From a bacterium (GTDB taxonomy: Bacteria > SZUA-79 > Acidulodesulfobacterales > Acidulodesulfobacteraceae), in assembly GCA_021794335.1 (NCBI GenBank), contig JAJYQZ010000179.1, positions 1 to 6,031 on the forward strand: 6,031 nt of DNA, written 5' to 3'. This document shows, piece after piece, positions 1 through 5,842 of the stretch. How positions within the stretch are numbered: the stretch's first letter is position 1; each line of letters begins with the position of its first letter. The notes beneath the pieces are model-generated. The model was given only the letters and a program-made list of their open reading frames with translations, had not been told where the DNA came from and ran no database searches. Position numbers and translations under genes: made by a program.

Positions 1-709
1 GATTTTCAGCAGGGTTTGCACCCATTATCATTATAACATCAGAGTTTTTCAGATCTATCCAATGATTTGTCATTGCCCCACGACCAAAGGAAGCGGCCAA
101 ACTGACCACTGTGGGGGCGTGTCATATTCTTGCCTGTCCGTCGATATAGACGAGACCAAGCGACCTCATAGCCTTTACAAAAAGATAGTTGTTTTCGTTT
201 GCGCAGGGAGAACCTCCGACTGCGGCAATGGTCGGGAGCTGATTTAAAGCGTAGCCTTGCGAATCTTTTGTTATAAAATTCTTATCCCGTTCTTCTTTAA
301 TAAGTAATGCAATTCTATCCAATGCAAAATCCCATGAAACCTCTTCCCATTCTTTTGAGCCCTTTCTTCTGTAGAGAGGGGCTTTAACCCTGTTCTTATT
401 TACCGTTATCTGCATAGTAGCAGAACCTTTCGCGCAGAGCCTTCCTTGATTTATCGGGCTGTCGGGATCGCCTTCTATATGCATAATAGACGGCCTCGCA
501 TTTACGGAACCATCCCCCGTAGAATATGCTATCATACTGCATCCTACCGCACAAAACGGGCAGATGCTTTTAGTTTCTTTTGCCTTTTCTATTTTTAATG
601 TTCTTGATTCCGCCATGGCTTTATCCATGGACAGGCCGAATAAATCGGCTTCCCCGATTATTGAGGCTATCAATACTCCTTTAATAAACGAGCGTCTTGA
701 AACCTGCAT
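1..709 (-). CDS. fdnG: Selenocysteine-containing formate dehydrogenase, catalytic (alpha) subunit, N-terminal part (partial)
   Basis: Catalytic subunit of a membrane-associated, exported formate dehydrogenase that oxidises formate to CO2 at a Mo/W-bis-pterin centre. Residues 4-10 (SRRSFIK) form a twin-arginine signal motif followed by a hydrophobic stretch, so the protein is exported folded. C50, C53, C57 and C92 are the ligands of the N-terminal [4Fe-4S] domain. The frame meets TGA at 122-124 (codon 196), but the family signature continues through it: GQARI-U-HAPTVVSLAASFGRG, then AMTNHW. This matches E. coli FdnG, whose selenocysteine is also residue 196. Only 236 residues are visible; the family is about 1000 long, so most of the gene lies beyond the left edge. 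The start at 707-709 is set by GGAGGGG (714-720) four bases upstream. Transcribed divergently from mnmG. FdnG versus FdoG cannot be told apart here. Read without Sec recoding it would be miscalled as a 195-aa truncated ORF or pseudogene. Confidence 0.95.
75..121 (-). promoter_or_regulatory. Bacterial SECIS element in the fdh mRNA
   Basis: Immediately 3' of the UGA the mRNA folds into two coaxial stems. The apical stem pairs AGUGGUC (110 to 104) with GGCCGCU (98 to 92): 7 bp including two G-U pairs, closed by the loop AGUUU (103 to 99). The basal stem pairs 118-111 with 81-75: 7 bp, with one extra C bulged and ten bases (91-82) unpaired on the 3' side. Eighteen bases separate the UGA from the apical loop, the same as I recall for E. 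coli fdhF and fdnG. The loop G and the U at 108 occupy the places of the SelB-contacting G and the bulged U, although U108 can wobble-pair here. Folding was done by eye. Confidence 0.85.
122..124 (-). other. UGA codon read as selenocysteine (Sec196)
   Basis: The in-frame TGA lies at the Mo/W-ligand position of the formate dehydrogenase family, between QARI and HAPT (E. coli FdnG has QARV-U-HGPT). Homologous sequence continues in frame for all 40 codons to the window edge with no further stop. A stem-loop of SECIS type follows at once. The cell must therefore carry selA, selB, selC and selD elsewhere. Confidence 0.95.
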
Positions 710-713
710 TTTG

Positions 714-720
714 CCCCTCC
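714..720 (-). promoter_or_regulatory. Ribosome binding site of fdh
   Basis: GGAGGGG lies four bases before the ATG at 709-707. It fixes the start just ahead of the Tat motif. Confidence 0.8.
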
Positions 721-770
721 GTATTTAATCTTAAAAATTATAAGAAAAATTATAAAAATTAATTAGGATG

Positions 771-785
771 TCAAATTTAATTTGA
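771..785. promoter_or_regulatory. 15-bp perfect palindrome over the predicted fdh start point (candidate operator)
   Basis: TCAAATT-T-AATTTGA has 7-bp perfect arms around one central base. It abuts the downstream edge of the predicted fdh -10 and covers the predicted start point, a typical repressor position. Its left part also belongs to a 9-base direct repeat, ATGTCAAAT, at 768-776 and 806-814; the second copy spans the -35. In DNA this AT-rich some palindromes arise by chance, so operator function is inferred from position only. Confidence 0.4.
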
Positions 786-812
786 GTATATCACCAAAAA
801 TAAATATGTCAA
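785..812 (-). promoter_or_regulatory. Sigma70-type promoter for fdh
   Basis: On the minus strand TTGACA (812-807) is a perfect -35, followed by a 16-base spacer and TATACT (790-785). The -10 is preceded by TGA, giving an extended -10. The start point would fall near 778, leaving a leader of about 70 bases before the ATG. A second TTGACA (774-769) with TATAAT (754-749) lies downstream, but its 14-base spacer is too short for a good promoter. Motif reading only. Confidence 0.6.
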
Positions 813-834
813 ATGTGATGGATTATTTTTGTAT

Positions 835-864
835 TTAATATAATGGGTGCAATAATGTTATAAT
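835..864 (+). promoter_or_regulatory. Extended -10 promoter for mnmG
   Basis: TGTTATAAT (856-864) is an extended -10 with a consensus hexamer at 859-864. TTAATA (835-840) is a weak -35 at an 18-base spacing. Transcription would begin near 871, giving a leader of about 27 bases before the ATG at 898. A second TATAAT at 839-844 has no good -35. Confidence 0.5.
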
Positions 865-897
865 AAATAAAAATAGCTTATTTTGGTTTATCGATTA

Positions 898-2709
898 ATG
901 ATTATAAAAAAAGATAAAGATAATTTTTTCGATGTAATTGTCGTCGGCGCCGGACATGCCGGCATAGAAGCCGCTTTGGCGGCCGCAAAATTGGGCTTAA
1001 GAACCGCCGTCATCACGATCAATTTAGACAACATCGGACAGATGTCTTGCAATCCTGCGATAGGCGGCTTAGCCAAAGGACATCTCGTAAGGGAAATCGA
1101 TGCCCTTGGCGGAGAAATGGGAAAGGCGATAGATAAAACAGGCATTCAGTTTAGAACGCTTAATACCAAAAAAGGTCCTGCGGTCAGGTCTTCCCGCGCC
1201 CAAGCCGATATGTTCCAATATAAAACTTATATGAAAAAGGCTTTGGAGTCGGCAGGCAATTTGACGATAATTCAATCTATGGTCGATTCTTTGATTGCCT
1301 CCGGCGGCAAAGCCTCGGGAGTTGTTTTATGGACGGGCGAACGGCTTTATTCGAATGCGGTTATTTTAACTACCGGAACATTTTTAAGGGGGCTTATCCA
1401 CATCGGCCTTTTTAATTATAGCGCTGGAAGGGCGGGGGATTTTGCCGCCGATAAGCTTTCTTTAAGTTTAATCGAAAACGGTCTTGAACTCGGAAGGCTT
1501 AAAACAGGCACAACCCCGAGATTAGACGGAAGAACGATCGATTTTTCCGAGCTTGAGGAGCAAAAAGGCGAGGATGATTTTGTACCTTTTTCCATATCGG
1601 GTAAAAATATCACTAATAGCATTAGCTGTTATATAACCTATACAAACGAAAAAACGCACAATATAATTTTAAACGATCTGGATAAATCCCCTTTATATTG
1701 CGGGGTTATTAAGGGCGTGGGGCCAAGATATTGCCCATCCATAGAGGATAAGGTCGTCAGGTTTAAAGATAAAGAAAGACACCAGATATTTTTGGAAAGG
1801 GAAAGCCTTGATTCCGTCGAATACTATCCGAACGGGCTTTCGACAAGCCTGCCGTTGGATACCCAGCTTAAATTTTTAAGAACGATAAAAGGGCTTGAAG
1901 ATGTTAAAATTATGAGGCCGGGGTATGCCATCGAATATGATTATGTACTGCCGACCCAGCTTAAACATTCTTTAGAAACAAAAAATATCGAAAACCTTTT
2001 TTTGGCAGGGCAGATTAACGGAACATCGGGCTATGAAGAAGCGGCGGCTCAGGGGATTATCGCCGGAATTAACGCCGCTTTGAAGATTAAGGGCGAAAAG
2101 CCTTTGATACTTGCAAGAGATGAGGCATATATCGGAGTTTTAATCGACGACTTAATTACGCTTGGAACTGCGGAGCCTTACAGAATGTTTACATCGCGCG
2201 CCGAATACCGGCTTTTATTGAGGGAAGACAATGCAGATTTCAGGCTTTGTGAATACGGCAAAGAGGCAGGTTTATTGGACGAAGAAAGATACTCCATATA
2301 TAAAGACAGATTATCCAAGTTTAATGAATTATTATCTTTTTTAAAATCCTATGAAAACGGAAAATATTACGATATGTTAAAGCGGCCGGATGTTGCGATG
2401 GAAAATCTTATGAGTGAATTTGGGACGGAAATCGACAAATTCGGCAGAGATATATCAAGCCGCGTTCAGCTTTTTATCAAATACGAGGGCTATATTAACA
2501 GGCAAAAGGAAGAAATCGGCAGGTTAAAAAAATTTGAAGGCATTAAATTAAGCAAAGACATCGATTTTAAGACAATTCCGGGTCTCTCGCTCGAAGTAAT
2601 CGAAAAACTTAATAAGATTAAGCCCGAAACCATCGCCGAAGCCGGCAGGATTTCCGGTATTACGCCTGCCGCCGTTAGCATTTTGTTGATGAGATGCCGT
2701 AAGCCCTGA
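898..2709 (+). CDS. mnmG: tRNA uridine-5-carboxymethylaminomethyl modification enzyme MnmG (GidA)
   Basis: FAD-dependent subunit of the MnmE-MnmG complex, which installs the (carboxymethyl)aminomethyl group on C5 of wobble U34 in certain tRNAs, in the cytoplasm. Numbering from the ATG at 898 (603 aa; E. coli 629): dinucleotide-binding GAGHAG at 17-22; SCNPAIGGLAKGHLVREIDALGG at about 50-72; first GidA signature GPRYCPSIEDKVVRF at 275-289; second signature AGQINGTSGYEEAAAQG at 370-386; EYRLLLREDNADFRL at about 436-450; and the C-terminal MnmE-binding region ending in ISGITPAAVSILLMR. Full length with no frame damage. The ATG at 898 starts just before the FAD motif, as usual in the family; an in-frame TTG at 883 would add five residues. 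Neither start has a clear Shine-Dalgarno. The usual partners mnmE and rsmG are not adjacent: the gene stands alone, divergent from fdh and convergent with an unknown membrane protein. Confidence 0.97.
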   Translation: MIIKKDKDNFFDVIVVGAGHAGIEAALAAAKLGLRTAVITINLDNIGQMSCNPAIGGLAKGHLVREIDALGGEMGKAIDKTGIQFRTLNTKKGPAVRSSRAQADMFQYKTYMKKALESAGNLTIIQSMVDSLIASGGKASGVVLWTGERLYSNAVILTTGTFLRGLIHIGLFNYSAGRAGDFAADKLSLSLIENGLELGRLKTGTTPRLDGRTIDFSELEEQKGEDDFVPFSISGKNITNSISCYITYTNEKTHNIILNDLDKSPLYCGVIKGVGPRYCPSIEDKVVRFKDKERHQIFLERESLDSVEYYPNGLSTSLPLDTQLKFLRTIKGLEDVKIMRPGYAIEYDYVLPTQLKHSLETKNIENLFLAGQINGTSGYEEAAAQGIIAGINAALKIKGEKPLILARDEAYIGVLIDDLITLGTAEPYRMFTSRAEYRLLLREDNADFRLCEYGKEAGLLDEERYSIYKDRLSKFNELLSFLKSYENGKYYDMLKRPDVAMENLMSEFGTEIDKFGRDISSRVQLFIKYEGYINRQKEEIGRLKKFEGIKLSKDIDFKTIPGLSLEVIEKLNKIKPETIAEAGRISGITPAAVSILLMRCRKP

Positions 2710-2723
2710 TTTACCGAAAAATT

Positions 2724-2739
2724 TGTTTCATGTGAAACA
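2724..2739. promoter_or_regulatory. parS-like centromere site (candidate ParB binding site)
   Basis: TGTTTCATGTGAAACA differs at one central base from the widely conserved chromosomal parS sequence TGTTTCACGTGAAACA. It has perfect 7-bp arms around TG. It lies 14 bases after the mnmG stop, in the gap between two convergent genes. parS sites in many bacteria cluster near the origin, often beside the mnmG-rsmG-parAB genes. A terminator is unlikely: the loop would be only two bases and no T-tract follows. ParB binding is inferred from sequence. Confidence 0.65.
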
Positions 2740-2756
2740 TAAATCCTATAACCCGT

Positions 2757-3356
2757 TTATCCATTTTTGGAATATTGAATGCCCCTATTCGTGAAATCAT
2801 CGGTTGATGCCGATACGATTATCTTAGTTTTTCCATAATTATATAATAAAAGCCATAAAAATGCCAGATAACTTACGGCAATATTAATCAGCATCATTAA
2901 AGGACCTGTCCAAAAAAATAGCAGCCGTGCAATAATACCTAAAACAAATCCGCGCCAGACAACACCCCACCAAAGCCCCAGGGCATTATTCCACGATACG
3001 GGAATATTTAAAATCGTATTATCGTAACTTACAGAAAATCTTTCCGGTTTATCGTTAAAAATGAAGCTTTTATTAAAAAGCACGGAACGAAACAGCCATA
3101 CGCCGAAAAATAACGCCGCAATAAAAAATATTAATATAAGCGCGGTCATTATCCCCATTACTTTCATATTATAGGGCGTATAACGGTATAGATGATTTTT
3201 CATCATTTCGGCAAAAAACATCATACCGCTTTCACCCAACGAAAGGCTTCCTATGATAACAAGCGGGCTGCCTACCGCAAAAAGAAACAGCCACATTCTC
3301 CATGTATATCTCCACCATAAATGCAAAGCAGGGTAAGCCGCATTTTTAATATCCAT
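2757..3356 (-). CDS. Tryptophan-rich four-helix membrane protein of unknown function
   Basis: I do not recognise this family. The 199-aa product has four predicted transmembrane segments, at about residues 21-40, 66-92, 132-149 and 152-172. A polar loop of about 35 residues (95-130) lies between segments 2 and 3, and the tail is hydrophilic. It contains 11 tryptophans. The motif ALHLWWRYTWR (10-20) recurs as ALGLWWGVVWR (125-135), each just before a pair of helices, so the protein looks like a duplicated two-helix unit. No catalytic or metal-binding motif is apparent. The start at 3356 is chosen because GGGGG (3364-3368) lies seven bases upstream. An in-frame ATG at 3398 would add 14 polar residues and overlaps the stop of the preceding small ORF (ATGA), but has only an A-rich upstream sequence. 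Probably co-transcribed with that ORF; convergent with mnmG. Confidence 0.8.
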   Translation of the reverse strand: MDIKNAAYPALHLWWRYTWRMWLFLFAVGSPLVIIGSLSLGESGMMFFAEMMKNHLYRYTPYNMKVMGIMTALILIFFIAALFFGVWLFRSVLFNKSFIFNDKPERFSVSYDNTILNIPVSWNNALGLWWGVVWRGFVLGIIARLLFFWTGPLMMLINIAVSYLAFLWLLLYNYGKTKIIVSASTDDFTNRGIQYSKNG

Positions 3357-3394
3357 ATTGTGTCCCCCAATTATTTGTGAATGTGGATTATTTT

Positions 3395-3574
3395 TCATTT
3401 TTTCTTTTCGTTATAATCTTTTATTTCTTTTTTATCGAGTTTTTCTTTAATCTTTTGCCTTTCGTTCTGCTTAACCCTTTCAAAAAGATTCCGATAGGCG
3501 GTTCTTTCCGCTTTGCCCTTACCCTCTTTGCCTTCTTTGGACGGCTCGCCCGACATATTTAATGTTGTACGCAT
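3395..3574 (-). CDS. Small lysine-rich hydrophilic protein (59 aa), unknown function
   Basis: Open frame of 59 codons beginning MRTTLNMSGEPSKEG and ending DYNEKKK. AGGAGG (3583-3588) lies eight bases before the ATG, the strongest ribosome binding site in the window. The product is rich in Lys and Glu with no hydrophobic segment. Residues about 22-57 look able to form one charged amphipathic helix (AYRNLFERVKQNERQKIKEKL and onward), so it is cytosolic and possibly nucleic-acid or protein binding. Its stop overlaps the alternative start (3398) of the membrane-protein gene as ATGA, and the preferred start of that gene follows 38 bases later, so the two look like one transcription unit. A start at the second Met (residue 7) is possible but poorly placed. 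I recognise no family; the case rests on the ribosome binding site, coding-like codon use and gene linkage. Confidence 0.7.
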   Translation of the reverse strand: MRTTLNMSGEPSKEGKEGKGKAERTAYRNLFERVKQNERQKIKEKLDKKEIKDYNEKKK

Positions 3575-3582
3575 AATATATG

Positions 3583-3588
3583 CCTCCT
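3583..3588 (-). promoter_or_regulatory. Ribosome binding site of the 59-aa ORF
   Basis: AGGAGG is a full anti-16S match eight bases before the ATG at 3574. It is the main reason for calling this short frame a gene. Confidence 0.75.
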
Positions 3589-3614
3589 AAATATCTTTTT
3601 GTTACATATTTCAT

Positions 3615-3644
3615 ATTATATACCAAAAAGAACAAAAGAATTAA
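3615..3644 (-). promoter_or_regulatory. Probable promoter of the small ORF / membrane protein unit
   Basis: On the minus strand TATAAT (3620-3615) sits about 27 bases before the AGGAGG. Read two bases earlier it is TGG-TATATA, an extended -10. The -35 is weak: TTAATT at about 3644-3639, spacer 18. The predicted start near 3608 gives a leader of about 34 bases. Confidence 0.4.
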
Positions 3645-3676
3645 TAACTATTAAAAATTAAGGAATTAAATATTTC

Positions 3677-3704
3677 TTGCTAATTTTTTAATTTTTGTTA
3701 TAAT
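3677..3704 (+). promoter_or_regulatory. Promoter of the hyf-like operon
   Basis: TTGCTA (3677-3682), a 16-base spacer, and TATAAT (3699-3704) preceded by TGT, giving an extended -10. The nine bases TGTTATAAT are identical to the proposed mnmG -10. Transcription would start near 3711, leaving an untranslated leader of about 90 bases. A weaker second candidate is TTGCTT (3714-3719) with TATAAG (3736-3741), spacer 16. No sigma54 -24/-12 element, as used for E. coli hyc/hyf, was found in 3575-3799. Confidence 0.55.
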
Positions 3705-3799
3705 CTAAAAAGTTTGCTTTAATTTACCTTTACTTTATAAGGATGAATAAGTAAATAATTTTTAAAAGAAAGGGGCTTAAGAGTTTTGATAAATAACAA

Positions 3800-5716
3800 A
3801 TGAATCCTAAATATAACGGCATTTACAGATATTTCTTCGGATGTCTGTCCATTTTAATCTCTGTCCTTTTTATAGCCCTGAGTTTTTATGATTCTAAGCA
3901 AGAATTTATTATAAAATCCTCTTTTATAAATTTTTCTTTCAGATTTGACGCCCTCTCCCTATTTTTCGTAATATTTATATCGTCCCTCTCCATATTTATT
4001 TCTATTTTTTCGATTAAATACGGGGATAAATACGATAAAAAACCGTCCCTCTTTTTCTATTCTTTTTTCTTTATAATGTCTATGATAATCCTTGTTATAA
4101 GCAACGATATGCTGACTTTTTTGATTTTCTGGGAATTAATGTCGATATTTTCCTTTTTATTGGTTATTTACGATGGGAGCGAGGAATCGAGAAGGGCGGG
4201 CTTTTTATATTTTTTAATGACGCATATCGGAACCATTCTTATAACGGCAAGCTTTATAATGCTGTATTTAAAAACCTCGTCCTTTTCTTTCGACTATTAT
4301 AAAGGCGCCGCCGGGATTATGATATTGGCGGCGGCAATAACGGGATTTTCGATTAAAGCCGGTATTATGCCGTTTCATACATGGCTTCCTTATGCCCATC
4401 CTGTTGCGCCCGCCAATATATCCGCCATTATGTCGGGTATTATGGTAAATATGGCTATATACGGTATTTTAAAATTTTTATTTGTCTTTAGTTCGGGGTC
4501 CGATTCTTTTCTTGGAATCATACTTCTCGTCATAGGCGCTTTATCCGCTCTTCTCGGCATTATGTATGCAATGGTGCAAAAGGATATAAAAAAATTGCTG
4601 GCATTTTCTACAATCGAAAACATGGGCATAATTTTTATGGGCATAGGCGTATCCTACTGGGCTAAGGTCGAAAATTTCAAATCCATAGAATATCTTGCTA
4701 TGCTGGCGGTCTTGCTTCATGTAGTAAATCACGGTTTAAGCAAAAGTTCGCTATTTATGGGTTCGGGATTGATAGACAAATATACGCATACCAGGAATAT
4801 GGAAAAACTCGGCGGCCTTTCAAAAAAAATGGGACAGTTGTCTGTCTTGTTTCTTATCGGCGTAATGTCCATTTCCGCCATGCCTCCTTTAAACGGCTTT
4901 TTGAGCGAGTGGTACTTATATATTTCGTTGATAGGTTCGGTATTAACGAATAATTTATATATGGTGTATTTTTCGGTTATAGCCATTGCCCTCCTTTCGC
5001 TGACCGGAGCCGCCGCGGGTGCCGCTTTTACCAAATTGTTCGGAATTACTTTTTTGGGCAAACCAAGGACGGAAAACGCCGAAAATGCGGCAGAACCACA
5101 TGTTATCGAAAGAATAGGAATAGCAATCCCAGTTTTTTTATGCATTTTTATCGGTATTTATCCTTATCGAATAATATCGGCTTTAAATGCCGTTATATTT
5201 TATTTGACGGGCGGAACGGTAAGCTCAAATCCGTTTTCGGCGGTCCATATTATAAATGCCCGTCCGTTTTCTTTGTATGCGCCGGCTTTAATAGCAATTG
5301 CTTTTGCGGCGGCTTCGTCAGCCGTATTTTTATATCTAAAAATATTTTCTTCCGGTAAAAAAAGAATATTCGAAACATGGGCATGCGGACTTGACGAAAA
5401 AAATTCAAAAGCCCAGTATTCCGGCGGCGGATTTTCGTCAAGCATAATGAAAGTTTTTTCCTCTTTTTATTCCTCCGTTTCCGAGATTAACTTTGAAAAG
5501 GACGTAAAAAAGTATTTCAGGACTAAATCGGTTTATACCGAAGAAATTAACGATATTTTTGAAAAATATATTTATATTCCGGCAGAAAAATTGTATTTAA
5601 AATTATCGGAAATTTTTAATAAAGCGGCTAATTCGGAAAATATAAATGTTTCTTTAGGGTATTTATTTTTATCGTTAATTGTCTGCTTCATTATATACAT
5701 ATTTATAATAAGGTAA
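3800..5716 (+). CDS. hyfB: Hydrogenase-4 subunit B-like proton-translocating membrane subunit (NuoL/M/N, Mrp antiporter family)
   Basis: Large antiporter-like membrane subunit of a group 4 energy-converting hydrogenase (Hyf/Hyc type) or related complex, coupling electron transfer to ion movement across the inner membrane. The 638-aa product is hydrophobic throughout, with many transmembrane helices. Family residues are present: E112 in FLIFWELMSIFSF; K186 and H193 in SIKAGIMPFHTWLPYAHPVAP; KDIKKLLAFSTIENMG at 261-276; H307 and K315 in HVVNHGLSKSSLF; and MPPLNGFLSEW at 361-371. The Hyf/HycC-like tail contains ETWACGLDE (525-533), a long amphipathic stretch and a final helix (619-637). The ATG at 3800 is the first possible start, as an in-frame TAA lies at 3794-3796. 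It has no nearby Shine-Dalgarno; AAAGGGG ends 24 bases upstream. The gene ends in a double stop (TAATAA). HyfB rather than NuoL is favoured by length, tail and the HyfC-like gene downstream; the electron-donating module lies outside the window. Confidence 0.9.
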   Translation: MNPKYNGIYRYFFGCLSILISVLFIALSFYDSKQEFIIKSSFINFSFRFDALSLFFVIFISSLSIFISIFSIKYGDKYDKKPSLFFYSFFFIMSMIILVISNDMLTFLIFWELMSIFSFLLVIYDGSEESRRAGFLYFLMTHIGTILITASFIMLYLKTSSFSFDYYKGAAGIMILAAAITGFSIKAGIMPFHTWLPYAHPVAPANISAIMSGIMVNMAIYGILKFLFVFSSGSDSFLGIILLVIGALSALLGIMYAMVQKDIKKLLAFSTIENMGIIFMGIGVSYWAKVENFKSIEYLAMLAVLLHVVNHGLSKSSLFMGSGLIDKYTHTRNMEKLGGLSKKMGQLSVLFLIGVMSISAMPPLNGFLSEWYLYISLIGSVLTNNLYMVYFSVIAIALLSLTGAAAGAAFTKLFGITFLGKPRTENAENAAEPHVIERIGIAIPVFLCIFIGIYPYRIISALNAVIFYLTGGTVSSNPFSAVHIINARPFSLYAPALIAIAFAAASSAVFLYLKIFSSGKKRIFETWACGLDEKNSKAQYSGGGFSSSIMKVFSSFYSSVSEINFEKDVKKYFRTKSVYTEEINDIFEKYIYIPAEKLYLKLSEIFNKAANSENINVSLGYLFLSLIVCFIIYIFIIR

Positions 5717-5719
5717 TAA

Positions 5720-5842
5720 ATGGCATTTTTGTCCACATCAAAGGCGTACTTTAATAAGCTCGTGGACAAAAATATCGCTGAAGCGGGTTGGGACAAAAAA
5801 TTATACCGAAGTCAGGGTACATATAAACGATATGACTTATAA
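5720..5842 (+). CDS. Possible 40-aa ORF between hyfB and hyfC
   Basis: Forty codons from an ATG directly after the TAATAA that ends hyfB, in the same frame. AAGG (5710-5713) lies six bases before the ATG. Its last 11 bases overlap the start of hyfC, which has no Shine-Dalgarno of its own, so translation of this ORF could carry ribosomes to hyfC. The peptide starts MAFLSTSKAYFNKLVDKN and is basic and soluble, with no known domain. The DNA repeats inside it make VDKN and WDKK. It may be a genuine small protein, a translational coupler, or chance reading through a structured spacer. No homologue is recognised. Confidence 0.4.
   Translation: MAFLSTSKAYFNKLVDKNIAEAGWDKKLYRSQGTYKRYDL
5725..5773 (+). 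repeat. Perfect 12-bp inverted repeat with a competing third arm
   Basis: ATTTTTGTCCAC (5725-5736) and GTGGACAAAAAT (5762-5773) are exact reverse complements around a 25-base loop. A further copy, GGACAAAAA (5791-5799), could pair with the same left arm (5726-5734, 9 bp), so two mutually exclusive mRNA hairpins are possible. It lies in the hyfB-hyfC spacer. There is no T-tract after the main stem, so it does not look like a simple terminator. Confidence 0.7.

Noticed and set aside
122..124. Premature stop making fdh a 195-aa pseudogene fragment
   Set aside because: The stop is TGA at the known Sec position, followed by conserved in-frame sequence and a SECIS hairpin.
62..247. Plus-strand 61-aa ORF
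   Set aside because: Antisense shadow of fdh, with no ribosome binding site or recognisable protein features.
883..897. TTG start for mnmG five codons upstream
   Set aside because: No Shine-Dalgarno for either start. The ATG at 898 is the simpler choice and fits family N-termini.
2724..2740. Palindrome as a rho-independent terminator of mnmG
   Set aside because: The loop would be two bases and no T-run follows; the match to parS is far better.
3377..3562. Plus-strand 61-aa hydrophobic ORF
   Set aside because: Antisense to the 59-aa lysine-rich ORF; its Phe-rich composition is the complement of Lys/Glu codons, and it has no ribosome binding site.
3786..3799. FNR-like box (TTGAT-N4-AACAA)
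   Set aside because: One mismatch to the FNR consensus, but it abuts the hyfB start codon, well downstream of the promoter; probably chance in AT-rich DNA.
4390..5145. Three minus-strand ORFs of 63-138 aa inside hyfB, and others at 5200-5796
   Set aside because: Shadows of the hyfB reading frame, with composition explained by the complement of hydrophobic codons.
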